Shown here piece by piece: positions 5,861 to 13,593 of a stretch of DNA of 18,689 nt. A program made the translations under genes and the position numbers. This DNA is from DASZZY01 sp036260395. GTDB taxonomy: Bacteria; Actinomycetota; UBA4738; CALAEC01. The notes below the pieces were generated by a model. That model searched no databases. It was not told the DNA's origin and saw nothing but the letters and a program-made list of their open reading frames with translations. The stretch spans positions 1 to 18,689 of the forward strand of contig DASZZY010000206.1 in assembly GCA_036260395.1 (NCBI GenBank), written 5' to 3'. Positions within the stretch are counted from its first letter, which is position 1. Every line of letters begins with the position of its first letter.

Positions 5861-8488
5861 CTAGCGTCCGGGCTTCGGCCGGACGAGGTCGTCGAGCGCG
5901 GCCACGAACGCCTCCATCGTCGCGCTCTCCGCCAGCCTCCGGAGAGCGTTCCGGCGGAGCCGGCTCCACAGGGCCTCGTCGGTGAACAGGGCGACGCTGT
6001 GGCGGCGGAACGAGCCCGCATCGCCCACCGGCGCGCTGAGCAGCTCCCGGCCGTGGGTCCATCCCAGCTGGCCGCGGAGGAGGTCGGTGGTGACCACCGG
6101 GACGCCGAACGACGCCGCCTCCAGGATCTTCAGCGGGATCCCCGCCGCGAACCGCAGGGGGGCCACGAACACACGCGCCGCCTCGTACAGCGGCGTGAGG
6201 TCGTCGACCGCCCCGAGCAGCCGCACGCCGTCCCGCGCGATCCCGGACAGCGTCGGGGAGGCCCGCCCTGCGACGAGGAGCTCGACGTCACCGAGCTCGC
6301 TCCTGATCCCCGGCCACACCTCGTCGACGAACCACCGCAGGCCGTCGGCGTTCGGGGACAGGTCCTCGGACAGCCGCCCGACGAACAGGAACGCCGAGCG
6401 CACGCGGAACGCCGCCGACGTGGGCCGGGGCTCGACGGCGTGGGGGAGGATGTGCACCTCGCCGACCCCGGCCTCGCGGAACGCCCGGGCCTCCGCCGCC
6501 GAGACGGACGCGACCCGGTCGGCGCGCGCCGCCACCCCGGTCTCGGCCTCGACGAGGCGCCGGGCCTCGTCCGGCGAGACGCCGCCGCGGGCGGCCGATT
6601 CGGTCACCGCCCGCATGGCGCCGATGGCCTCGGCGTCGTACGCCAGCACGGCGTCCCCCAGGAGGTCGGGATCCCGCGACAGGAGGTCGCCGAGGATCGC
6701 CATGTTGTGCGCCCGGCTCACGATGACGTGCTCGTACAGGCCCGGCCGCTCGCGGAGGAACCGGCCGAGCAGGCCGCGATGCCAGCCGAGCATCACCTCG
6801 ACCTCGCGGGGGAGCTCGGCGTACACCTCCTCCCATGACCCGGGGAAGGGAAGCCCCGGGAAGAACGTCACCGCCCGGTCCAGCGCCACGAGCCCGCGGA
6901 GGATCGCGGCCATCCGCGGCGAGCCGCTGCCCATCACCGCCAGCGGGACCCGGTCGTCGATCACCAGCACCGGCCGGCGCGCGCCCCTCGAGCGGACCGC
7001 CAGCGGCGACGCGTCGGGCGTGGGCCGGCCGCGCAGCGCCTCGCCGTGCCGCTCGAGGAAGATCCGCCGTCCCCGCCGCATGGCGTCCGCCGCCGCAGCG
7101 CCGCCGGAGCTGCCGTACTCGTAGTGGACGGCGGCCGCCAGCGGCTCGTACACGACCCGGTAGCCGGCGTCCCACGCGCGGAAGCAGTAGTCGACGTCCT
7201 CGTAGTACGCCGGTTCGTACGCGGCGTCGAAGCCCCCGAGCTCGGTCCACACCTCCCGGCGCGTCAGGAGGAACGCCCCCGAGACGTAGTCGACGTCGCG
7301 GCGGAACCGGTACTCGGGCCTGCCGGGGTCGTCCCCCCGTCCGTAGCCCCGGCACGCGCCGTCGCCCCACACCAGGCTGCCCGCTTCCTGGAGCGTGCCG
7401 TCCAGCGCCACCAGGGGCCCGCCGACGACGCCGATCGCCGGGTCGGCGCCGATCGTCTCCACCGCCGCCCGGAGGCCGCCGGGGAGGAGGAACGCGTCGC
7501 TGTTGAGCAGCAGCACGTGGGTCCCCGACGCCCGCTCGACCCCCTGGTTGCACGCCCGGAGGAACCCCACGTTCTCGTGGTTGCGGACGACGATCGCCCC
7601 GTCGACCAGCTCGAGCAGCGAGGACGTCTCGTCCGTCGAGGCGTTGTCGAGGAGGACCACCTCGGCGGGGAGGTCGGCGGTCGCCGCCACCCGGCGCAGG
7701 CACTGGAGCGCGAGGTCGGCCCGGTTGTAGAGGACGATCACGATGCTCACGGTGGGGTGGTCCGACCGCGGGACGGGGAGCGGCTCGGCGCCCGCCAGGA
7801 ACGAACGCAGCTCCCGGCGCCGGGCCTCGTCGAAGGCGGCCTTGGTCACGGCGGCCGGAGGCGCGTGCCGGGCGCCCTCCCAGGGCGGCCAGGCGGGAGC
7901 CTGCCCGGGGATGGCCGGAGCCGGCGCGGGGACACTCCCGGACTGCCGGGCGCTCTCGGAGGCCACCAGGCCGGCCACCGCCCCGCGGATCCCTCCGCGG
8001 GCGAGCACCCGCCCCAGGTTCGCGACCTTCTCCGGCAGCCGGCTCGGCTCGCGCAGCTGCCGGGCCAGCCACCGCGCCGACAGGACCGAGGTCAGCGCCA
8101 GCGGCCCCAGCTCGAGCACCTCGACCGCTCCGACCGCGGGCGGGGGGCCGCCCGCCGGGGCCTCCAGGAAGAGCTGGGTCGCATCCCTCGGGAGGCCGAC
8201 GAGGTGCTGGAGGCGGCTCTCGCCGGCCGGCACGTCGATCTCGTGCACGAGCCGGGTGACCCGGTCGCCGCCGCGCCGGCAGACGAGCCGCAGGCCGCCG
8301 GGGCCCGGCGCCCGCACCGCCACCGACAGCAACGAGGGCCCCCCGGGGAGCGACGGGCCCGCGGGGCGCAGGAGCAGCCCCCCGGGGACGGCGACCGCCA
8401 GCAGCCGGTGTCGCCGCCACCCGACGAGCCGCGGCGGCCGCGGCGCGCCGCCGGGGCCGTGGTCCGGGTCCCCCGGGACCTTCTCCAT
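5861..8488 (-). CDS. Two-domain glycosyltransferase, GT2 followed by GT4
   Basis: The 875-residue protein has three parts. Residues 1-240 are not recognised: a proline/glycine-rich, beta-strand-like stretch, then a helical linker. Residues 245-480 are a GT2 domain with VSIVIVLYNRADLAL (247-261), LLDNASTDETS (279-289), the DXD-equivalent LLNSDAFLLPGG (328-339) and EPAYYEDVDYCFRAWDAGY (425-443). Residues 506-870 are a GT4/GT-B domain with FVGRLSEDLSPNADGL (702-717), LLGAVDDLTPLYEAARVFVAPL (757-778) and IPLKILEAASFGVPVVTT (784-801), where E790 is the nucleotide-sugar contact of the family. Two catalytic domains suggest two successive sugar additions. The start is ATG 8488, five bases after the dehydratase stop, so the two form one transcription unit; the frame remains open further upstream but overlaps the dehydratase and does not look coding there. 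It ends 7 bases from the convergent sulfotransferase. Confidence 0.87.
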   Translation of the reverse strand: MEKVPGDPDHGPGGAPRPPRLVGWRRHRLLAVAVPGGLLLRPAGPSLPGGPSLLSVAVRAPGPGGLRLVCRRGGDRVTRLVHEIDVPAGESRLQHLVGLPRDATQLFLEAPAGGPPPAVGAVEVLELGPLALTSVLSARWLARQLREPSRLPEKVANLGRVLARGGIRGAVAGLVASESARQSGSVPAPAPAIPGQAPAWPPWEGARHAPPAAVTKAAFDEARRRELRSFLAGAEPLPVPRSDHPTVSIVIVLYNRADLALQCLRRVAATADLPAEVVLLDNASTDETSSLLELVDGAIVVRNHENVGFLRACNQGVERASGTHVLLLNSDAFLLPGGLRAAVETIGADPAIGVVGGPLVALDGTLQEAGSLVWGDGACRGYGRGDDPGRPEYRFRRDVDYVSGAFLLTRREVWTELGGFDAAYEPAYYEDVDYCFRAWDAGYRVVYEPLAAAVHYEYGSSGGAAAADAMRRGRRIFLERHGEALRGRPTPDASPLAVRSRGARRPVLVIDDRVPLAVMGSGSPRMAAILRGLVALDRAVTFFPGLPFPGSWEEVYAELPREVEVMLGWHRGLLGRFLRERPGLYEHVIVSRAHNMAILGDLLSRDPDLLGDAVLAYDAEAIGAMRAVTESAARGGVSPDEARRLVEAETGVAARADRVASVSAAEARAFREAGVGEVHILPHAVEPRPTSAAFRVRSAFLFVGRLSEDLSPNADGLRWFVDEVWPGIRSELGDVELLVAGRASPTLSGIARDGVRLLGAVDDLTPLYEAARVFVAPLRFAAGIPLKILEAASFGVPVVTTDLLRGQLGWTHGRELLSAPVGDAGSFRRHSVALFTDEALWSRLRRNALRRLAESATMEAFVAALDDLVRPKPGR

Positions 8489-8493
8489 GGCGT

Positions 8494-9483
8494 TCAGCGG
8501 CGGGCGTGCAGGCGCTCCGCCTCCACCTTCAGGTCGTGGTCCACCATCATCCGGACCAGCTCCTCGAAGGGGACGCGGGGGTTCCATCCCAGCACCCGTC
8601 GGGCCTTCGTCGGGTCCCCGACGAGCTCGTCCACGTCGGCGGGTCGGAAGAAGCGCCGGTCGGTCCGGACGTACCGCTCCCAGTCGTCCAGGCCCGCCGT
8701 CTCGAAGGCGAGCTCGATGAACTCCCGCACCGAGTGCGTCTCGCCGGTGGCCACCACGTAGTCGTCGGGGTCCGGCTGCTGGAGCATCATCCACATCGCC
8801 TCGACGTAGTCGCCGGCGTACCCCCAGTCCCGGCGAGCATCGAGGTTCCCGAGCACCAGCTCGTTCTGGAGACCGAGCTTGATGCGGGCCACGGCGTTCG
8901 TGATCTTCCGGGTCACGAACTCGAGGCCGCGGCGCGGGGACTCGTGGTTGAACAGGATCCCGCTCACCGCGTAGAGCCCGTAGGCCTCCCGGTAGTTGAC
9001 CGTCGTGTGGTGCCCGAACACCTTGGCCGCTCCGTACGGGCTCCGGGGGTGGAACGGCGTCCGCTCGGTCTGCGGCGACTCCCGGACCTTGCCGAACATC
9101 TCGCTGGAGGACGCCTGGTAGAACTTGATGGGGGTCTGGGGGCCGCCGACCAACCGGATGGCCTCGAGCATCCGCAGGACACCCAGCCCGGTGATGTTGG
9201 CGGTCAGCTCCGGCTGCTTGAACGAAAGGGCCACGAATGAGATCGCCCCGAGGTTGTAGACCTCGTCGGGCTGCGCGTACTCGACCGCGGCGATCAGCGA
9301 CGACAGGTCCTGAAGATCGCCGTCGACGAGCTCGATGTACGGCATGGCCTCGGCCACCACGTCCGCGCGCGGGTTGGCCTGGCCGGCGATCAGCCCGAAG
9401 ACGTCGTAGCTGCGCCCGTGCAGGAACTCGGCCAGGTACCGTCCGTCCTGCCCGGTGATCCCGGTTACGAGCGCGCGCGGCAC
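8494..9483 (-). CDS. gmd: GDP-mannose 4,6-dehydratase
   Basis: The 329-residue enzyme converts GDP-D-mannose to GDP-4-keto-6-deoxymannose, the precursor of GDP-fucose, GDP-rhamnose and related deoxysugars. It has the extended-SDR NAD loop TGITGQDGRYL (7-17), the active-site segment FYQASSSEMFGKV (121-133) with S126 and E128 in the family's Thr/Ser-x-Glu spacing, and Y150/K154 in SPYGAAK. The segment FNHESPRRG (178-186) is a GMD hallmark. It is slightly shorter than E. coli Gmd (about 370), as are many bacterial forms. The start is a GTG at 9483 with a GGAGGGG ribosome site 5-6 bases upstream. No fucose synthase or rhamnose reductase is visible nearby, so the final sugar is unknown. It leads the unit containing the double glycosyltransferase and is divergent from the methyltransferase. 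Confidence 0.93.
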   Translation of the reverse strand: MPRALVTGITGQDGRYLAEFLHGRSYDVFGLIAGQANPRADVVAEAMPYIELVDGDLQDLSSLIAAVEYAQPDEVYNLGAISFVALSFKQPELTANITGLGVLRMLEAIRLVGGPQTPIKFYQASSSEMFGKVRESPQTERTPFHPRSPYGAAKVFGHHTTVNYREAYGLYAVSGILFNHESPRRGLEFVTRKITNAVARIKLGLQNELVLGNLDARRDWGYAGDYVEAMWMMLQQPDPDDYVVATGETHSVREFIELAFETAGLDDWERYVRTDRRFFRPADVDELVGDPTKARRVLGWNPRVPFEELVRMMVDHDLKVEAERLHARR

Positions 9484-9522
9484 GGCTGCCCCTCCGTGGT
9501 CTCCGACATGGCGAAGAGAGTC

Positions 9523-9528
9523 AGGATA
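9523..9528 (-). promoter_or_regulatory. Candidate -10 element for gmd
   Basis: On the minus strand this reads TATCCT, the same hexamer found before the NamH-like gene. It predicts a leader of about 33 bases that contains the GGAGGGG ribosome site. The region upstream is nearly pure G and C with no -35-like TTG. Confidence 0.35.
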
Positions 9529-9598
9529 CCGGGCGCGGCGCGGGGGCGGCGGCGGCCCGGCGCACGGCTCGCCCGCCGGAGGGGCGGGCCTCCGCTGT

Positions 9599-9604
9599 TA
9601 GAAT
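9599..9604 (+). promoter_or_regulatory. Candidate -10 element for the methyltransferase-sulfotransferase pair
   Basis: TAGAAT stands out in a long run of G and C and predicts a start near 9611, 22 bases before the GTG at 9633. I see no -35 element at 16-18 bases and no clear ribosome site in the short leader. Confidence 0.35.
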
Positions 9605-9632
9605 CCGCCGTCAGCGGCCGGCGAACCCCATC

Positions 9633-10376
9633 GTGCTCAGAGACCCCGTCCCACCCAGGCGCCTGTGGCCGGCCCCCTCCGAGTTCCGGGCCTCGGCCGA
9701 GCGGAACGTGCGGTTCCTCATCGAGCACGCCGGCCTCCGGCCCGACGCTCGGATCCTCGACGTCGGCTGCGGCCCGGGCCGCCTGGCGCTGGCCCTGAGG
9801 GACTACTTTGGCGAGGCGGGCCGGTACGAGGGGTTCGACGTCCAGGCCGACGCCGTCGACTGGGCCACCCGCGAGATCGGCCGCGGCGATCCGAGGTTCC
9901 GGTTCACCCACGTCGACGTGCGGAACCGGGCCTATCACGCCAGGGGGAGGGTCCATGCCCGTGCGTTCCGGTTCCCGTACCCGGATCGGCGGTTCGACCT
10001 CGTGGTCATGTTCTCGGTCCTGACCCATCTGCTGCCCGACGGCCTGCACCGGTACCTGGCGGAGAGCCACCGGGTGCTCGTGCCGGGCGGGCGGTGCGTG
10101 GCCACCTTCTACCTGATGGACCGGCCGAGCGTCGTGTCGACGGGGAACGCCACGTTCCAGATCTCGCACCGTTCGGGGCCGTTCTTCACGTCGAACCCCT
10201 CCGTCCCGGAAGAGGCGGTCGGCTACCCCGAGCCGTACGTGCGCGATGCCGCCCGACGCGCGGGGCTCATCGTCGAGGAGCCGATCCACGCCGGGCGCTG
10301 GCGGTCGCCGGGGCCGGCGGCGGGGTGGCAGGATGCGGTCGTGGCCCGGCGGCCCGACGAGGTCGGCGGCCGGTGA
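9633..10376 (+). CDS. Class I SAM-dependent methyltransferase
   Basis: The 247-residue protein has a Rossmann methyltransferase core: motif I ARILDVGCGPGRLALAL (39-55), an acidic residue ending strand 2 in YEGFDVQ (about 64-70), the motif IV-like FDLVVMFSVLTHL, and the post-motif RVLVPGGRCVATFYL. This matches methyltransferases of the Methyltransf_11/25 group. It is read from GTG 9633 with no obvious Shine-Dalgarno sequence, and its stop overlaps the GTG of the following sulfotransferase (GTGA at 10373-10376), which suggests that both modify the same product. In a polysaccharide cluster a sugar O-methyltransferase is the natural reading, but nothing in the sequence identifies the acceptor. 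Confidence 0.82.
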   Translation: MLRDPVPPRRLWPAPSEFRASAERNVRFLIEHAGLRPDARILDVGCGPGRLALALRDYFGEAGRYEGFDVQADAVDWATREIGRGDPRFRFTHVDVRNRAYHARGRVHARAFRFPYPDRRFDLVVMFSVLTHLLPDGLHRYLAESHRVLVPGGRCVATFYLMDRPSVVSTGNATFQISHRSGPFFTSNPSVPEEAVGYPEPYVRDAARRAGLIVEEPIHAGRWRSPGPAAGWQDAVVARRPDEVGGR

Positions 10377-11377
10377 GCGGGCCCGGGGGGCCGCCCGGCG
10401 GGAACGGCGACCTGGCGGCCGCTCGCGCCCACCCGGAGCCCGGGGTGGCGCTCATCTTCCAGCACATCCCGAAGACCGCCGGCTCGACCCTCCGCCAGGT
10501 CGTGGCCCGCCAGTATCCGGCGCCCCAGGTGTTCGTCCAGGAGCCGCAGCAGCAGCCCGCCACGTCGCCGTACCTGCGGTACCTCCGGGGTGAACAGGAC
10601 CTGCCGGCCATGAACCGTCCGGGGTTCGATCCCAACGGGCGGTTCCGCAGGGAGCTCGCCGCGCTGCCCGGGGATCGGCTCGAGGCGATCCACGCCGTCA
10701 TCGGGCACCTGTGGTTCGGCCTGCACGAGGCGCTGCCCCGGCCTGCCACCTACATGACGGTGCTCCGGGACCCGCTCGAGCGCGTCCTCTCGCTGTTCCA
10801 CTACCACGTCGGGTTCAACGGCCTGACCGGGACGCTCGACGACTACCTCGAGGCGGGCCGCGACTTCGAGATCGACAACGGGCAGACGCGGTATCTATGC
10901 GGACGGCTCCCCGACGCGGACGTGCGGTTCGTGCCGTGCACGCCCGACATGCTCGACCGCGCGAAGCGGCACCTGGTGCGGGCCTTCTCGGTGGTGGGGA
11001 CCGTCGAGCGGTTCGATGAATCGCTGCTACTGATGACCCGGGTGTTCGGCTGGCGGATCCCGTGGTACGAGCCGGTGAACGTCAACCGGGAGCGCCCCCC
11101 CTCGCGCGCGGTCCCCCCGAGCATCCGGGAGCACATCCTCGAGCGCAACCGCTTCGACCAGGAACTCTACCGGTTCGCCGACCGGCTCCTCGACGAGCGG
11201 TTGGCGGAGCAGCAGCCGCCGATCGACCGGGCCGCCGTCCGCGGATTCCGCCGGAGCAACCTGCTCCAGCGCCACGCCGCCCTCCGGAGGATCTATCCGC
11301 TGGCCCGCCCAGTGCTCCGGACCGCTCGGTCGGCGGGGCGCGGGGTCCGCCGCCTGCTCGGGGTCCAGGGTCCCTGA
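10373..11377 (+). CDS. Sulfotransferase, Sulfotransfer_2-like family
   Basis: The 334-residue protein begins, after a glycine/proline-rich stretch of about 24 residues, with ALIFQHIPKTAGSTLRQVV (26-44). The HIPKTAGST element is the 5'-phosphosulfate-binding loop of the family that includes heparan and chondroitin sulfotransferases. VLRDPLERVLSLFHYH (130-145) supplies the 3'-phosphate site. Both differ from the GMHRSGTS type in the other sulfotransferase of this window, so the two are distant relatives and probably act on different positions or acceptors. The chosen start is GTG 10373, which overlaps the methyltransferase stop (GTGA); the frame is open further upstream only as a shadow of the methyltransferase. 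The basic C-terminus (about 290-334) has no clear membrane helix. Confidence 0.82.
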   Translation: MSGPGGPPGGNGDLAAARAHPEPGVALIFQHIPKTAGSTLRQVVARQYPAPQVFVQEPQQQPATSPYLRYLRGEQDLPAMNRPGFDPNGRFRRELAALPGDRLEAIHAVIGHLWFGLHEALPRPATYMTVLRDPLERVLSLFHYHVGFNGLTGTLDDYLEAGRDFEIDNGQTRYLCGRLPDADVRFVPCTPDMLDRAKRHLVRAFSVVGTVERFDESLLLMTRVFGWRIPWYEPVNVNRERPPSRAVPPSIREHILERNRFDQELYRFADRLLDERLAEQQPPIDRAAVRGFRRSNLLQRHAALRRIYPLARPVLRTARSAGRGVRRLLGVQGP

Positions 11378-11384
11378 CCGGGGG

Positions 11385-11413
11385 TTGCGCCGGGTGGGCC
11401 CGGCCTCTATGGT
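11385..11413 (+). promoter_or_regulatory. Promoter TTGCGC-17-TATGGT for the secreted protein
   Basis: A TTGCGC -35 (11385-11390) and a TATGGT -10 (11408-11413) are exactly 17 bases apart, just after the sulfotransferase stop. The predicted start near 11420 gives a 24-base leader containing an AAGGGGA ribosome site. The geometry matches the guaB3, cyclase and guaA promoters in this window. Confidence 0.5.
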
Positions 11414-11443
11414 TGCCCCGCACCTGGGGAAAGGGGATCCGCA

Positions 11444-12295
11444 ATGCAGCTTGCCCGCAGGCGCGGCACGGCGCTGGTCGCCCTCGTCGCGCTCGTCCTG
11501 GTCGCCGCCGGATGGGACCCGGGGCTCCGGTTGCGCTGCGTGGCCAGCCCCTACCCCGCAGAGGCGAACTACTACGAGGACCTCACGCAGTGCACCGGCG
11601 ACGGCCGCTGGCTGGTGGCCGTCCACTCCGGCAACGGCTCGGGGATCTCGTGTCCCGGGCCCCGGGCCCAATCGTTCCCGTTCAACGAGGCCGGGAGCCC
11701 GAGCACGCTCGGGTGGGAGCCCACGCGCGGCGGATGGGCCGTGACGCTGGCCACGGACTTCCGGGCAGCCCCGCACCCGTGCGGCACCGACTACTGGACG
11801 TGGGGCATGTTCTTCGACCACGTCCACCACGACGGCGGACCGCTCCCGCGCCCGGATCGCGTCCGGTTCACCGCGACGGTCACGTACAGCGATTCGGTCT
11901 CCAGCGGGTCGGCGAAGGGGATGGCGTCCTGGCAGGGCTACTGGGACGGCCTGGCCAGGTACGTGGAGGTGGTGTTCCAGTCGCAGGGATTGGGCGACGC
12001 TCACCCCGACCCCATGGTGATCAACGCCCCGGCCCTCCCGAACATGCAGTACGTCCTGGTGGACGGGGCGGCCTTTGGGATCACGGTCCCGCGCGACACC
12101 GCCACGCGGCTGAAGGTCCCCTGGGATCGAGTCGTGAAGAAGCTCATCGCCAAGGGCTACCTCACCGCGCCGACGGACTGGACCACGACGCAGACCACGG
12201 CCGTGGGGCTCGGCCACGAGGTGAAGGGGAACCAGATGGCGACCGTCCGGTTCGAGCGGTTCCTCGTCAGCGAGGTCCAGACCACGACCGCCTGA
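11444..12295 (+). CDS. Secreted protein of unknown family
   Basis: I do not recognise this 283-residue protein. It opens with a Sec-type signal: a basic n-region (LARRR, 3-7), a hydrophobic core (9-22) and possible cleavage after about residue 22-34. The mature part contains four early cysteines (C32, C50, C70 and C113), enough for two disulfides, and is rich in aromatic residues and alternating hydrophobic strands (for example RVRFTATVTYSD at 139-150), which suggests an extracellular beta-sandwich. An AH-containing patch FFDHVHHDGG (123-132) could bind metal. No second membrane helix is seen. It has its own promoter and an AAGGGGA ribosome site before ATG 11444, and it follows the sulfotransferase gene by 66 bases. 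A role in binding or modifying the surface glycan is only a guess from position. Confidence 0.75.
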   Translation: MQLARRRGTALVALVALVLVAAGWDPGLRLRCVASPYPAEANYYEDLTQCTGDGRWLVAVHSGNGSGISCPGPRAQSFPFNEAGSPSTLGWEPTRGGWAVTLATDFRAAPHPCGTDYWTWGMFFDHVHHDGGPLPRPDRVRFTATVTYSDSVSSGSAKGMASWQGYWDGLARYVEVVFQSQGLGDAHPDPMVINAPALPNMQYVLVDGAAFGITVPRDTATRLKVPWDRVVKKLIAKGYLTAPTDWTTTQTTAVGLGHEVKGNQMATVRFERFLVSEVQTTTA

Positions 12296-12311
12296 TCCCG
12301 CCTCCCATCCG

Positions 12312-12340
12312 TTGAACGCGCCCCGGCGGGGTGCTACGGT
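12312..12340 (+). promoter_or_regulatory. guaB3 promoter TTGAAC-17-TACGGT with inverted repeat in the spacer
   Basis: The -35 TTGAAC (12312-12317) and -10 TACGGT (12335-12340) are 17 bases apart, predicting transcription from about A12347. The spacer holds the inverted repeat CCCCG-G-CGGGG (12321-12331), which could be an operator or merely G+C-rich sequence. Confidence 0.5.
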
Positions 12341-12375
12341 GCGGGCAGCGGTGCAGAGGACGACGTAGCTTCCCC

Positions 12376-12406
12376 GGCGCCTGGCCGCCTCCCTCGGCCG
12401 GGCGTC
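12376..12406 (+). promoter_or_regulatory. Long hairpin in the guaB3 leader
   Basis: Bases 12376-12387 pair with 12395-12406 without a mismatch (12 pairs, two of them G-U), closing a 7-base loop CCTCCCT. It lies about 30 bases into the predicted 87-base leader of guaB3 and leaves the GGAGG ribosome site (12424-12428) free. No run of T follows it, so it is not a canonical intrinsic terminator. It may stabilise the message or take part in leader control. Confidence 0.55.
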
Positions 12407-12433
12407 TGGCGTATCCGGGGGACGGAGGCCCAC

Positions 12434-13591
12434 ATGGAGCTAGAGATCGGGATCGGCAAGTCGGCCAGGCGGGGGTACGGGTTCGACGAGGTGGCGATCG
12501 TCCCCTCGCGTCGCACCCGGGACCCCGACGACGTCGACATCTCCTGGGAGATCGACGCCTGGCGGTTCGGCCTCCCGCTGGCCGCCTCGGCGATGGACGG
12601 CGTGGTCTCGCCGGCCACCGCCGTGGAGATCGGCCGCCTGGGCGGGTTGGCCGTCCTGAACCTGGAGGGCCTCCAGACCCGGTACGAGGACCCCGAGCCG
12701 GTGTTCGACGAGATCGCGTCGCTCCCCGACGAGAAGGCCACCCGCCGGATGCAGGAGGTCTACCGGGAGCCGATCAAGGAGGAGCTGATCGTCCGGCGGA
12801 TCCGGGAGATCCGCGAGGGCGGCGTGGTCAGCGCGGCCTCGCTCACCCCGCAGCGGGTCCGTCGGTACGCCGACCTCGTCCTCCAGGCCGAGCTCGACAT
12901 CCTGGTGATCCAGGGGACCGTGGTGTCGGCCGAGCACGTCTCCACGCGGACCGAGCCGCTCAACCTCAAGCAGTTCATCGCGCGGTTCGACATCCCGGTG
13001 ATCGTGGGCGGGTGCGCTTCGTACTCCACGGCCCTGCACCTGATGCGCACCGGCGCCATCGGCGTCCTGGTGGGGGTCGGCCCCGGGGCCGCGTGCACGA
13101 CGCGCGGTGTGCTCGGCGTCGGCGTGCCGCAGGCCACAGCCATCGCCGACGCGGCGGCGGCGCGCATGCAGCACCTCCACGAGACCGGCCGCTACGTCCA
13201 CGTCATCGCCGACGGCGGGATGCGGACCGGCGGGGACGTGGCCAAGGCCATCGCCTGCGGCGCCGACGCCGTGATGATCGGCTCGCCGCTGGCCAAGGCC
13301 TACGAGGCCCCGGGGAGGGGGTTCCACTGGGGGATGGCCACGTTCCACCCCGATCTTCCCCGGGGGACGCGCGTCCGGACCAAGCAGATCGGGTCGCTGG
13401 CCGAGATCCTCGTCGGGCCGGCCCACGAGAACGACGGCACGCTGAACCTGTTCGGCGCGCTTCGGACCTCGATGGCCACCTGCGGGTACGGCTCGGTCCG
13501 TGAGTTCCAGAAGGCGGAGGTCATGGTCGCGCCGTCGATCCGCAGCGAGGGCAAGGACCTCCAGCGGAACCAGGGCGTCGGGATGGCGTGA
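12434..13591 (+). CDS. guaB3: GuaB3 family IMP dehydrogenase/GMP reductase-related enzyme
   Basis: The 385-residue protein is a TIM-barrel member of the IMP dehydrogenase/GMP reductase superfamily without the pair of CBS domains that brings true GuaB to about 490 residues. The catalytic loop is GVGPGAACTTRGVLGVG (214-230) with the nucleophile at C221; IADGGMRTGGDV (about 263-274) and the AVMIGSPLAKA segment bind the nucleotide phosphate. The N-terminal IGIGKSARRGYGFDEV and the LEGLQTRYEDP block are typical of the GuaB3 group found across Actinomycetota and cyanobacteria. Work on a cyanobacterial member indicates GMP reductase rather than IMP dehydrogenase activity, so the name should not be read as GMP synthesis. 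It starts at ATG 12434 after a good GGAGG site. guaA lies 2.5 kb downstream, separated by two unrelated genes; a true guaB is not in the window. Confidence 0.93.
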   Translation: MELEIGIGKSARRGYGFDEVAIVPSRRTRDPDDVDISWEIDAWRFGLPLAASAMDGVVSPATAVEIGRLGGLAVLNLEGLQTRYEDPEPVFDEIASLPDEKATRRMQEVYREPIKEELIVRRIREIREGGVVSAASLTPQRVRRYADLVLQAELDILVIQGTVVSAEHVSTRTEPLNLKQFIARFDIPVIVGGCASYSTALHLMRTGAIGVLVGVGPGAACTTRGVLGVGVPQATAIADAAAARMQHLHETGRYVHVIADGGMRTGGDVAKAIACGADAVMIGSPLAKAYEAPGRGFHWGMATFHPDLPRGTRVRTKQIGSLAEILVGPAHENDGTLNLFGALRTSMATCGYGSVREFQKAEVMVAPSIRSEGKDLQRNQGVGMA

Positions 13592-13593
13592 CC

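Noticed and set aside
6288..8420. A 710-codon minus-strand frame inside the double glycosyltransferase
   Set aside because: It is a shifted shadow of the GT2-GT4 gene, dominated by Arg, Gly, Pro and Ala, with no recognisable domain.
12319..12333. GC hairpin after the secreted protein gene as its terminator
   Set aside because: It has no T tail and lies exactly in the spacer of the guaB3 promoter, so an operator or chance inverted repeat is at least as likely.
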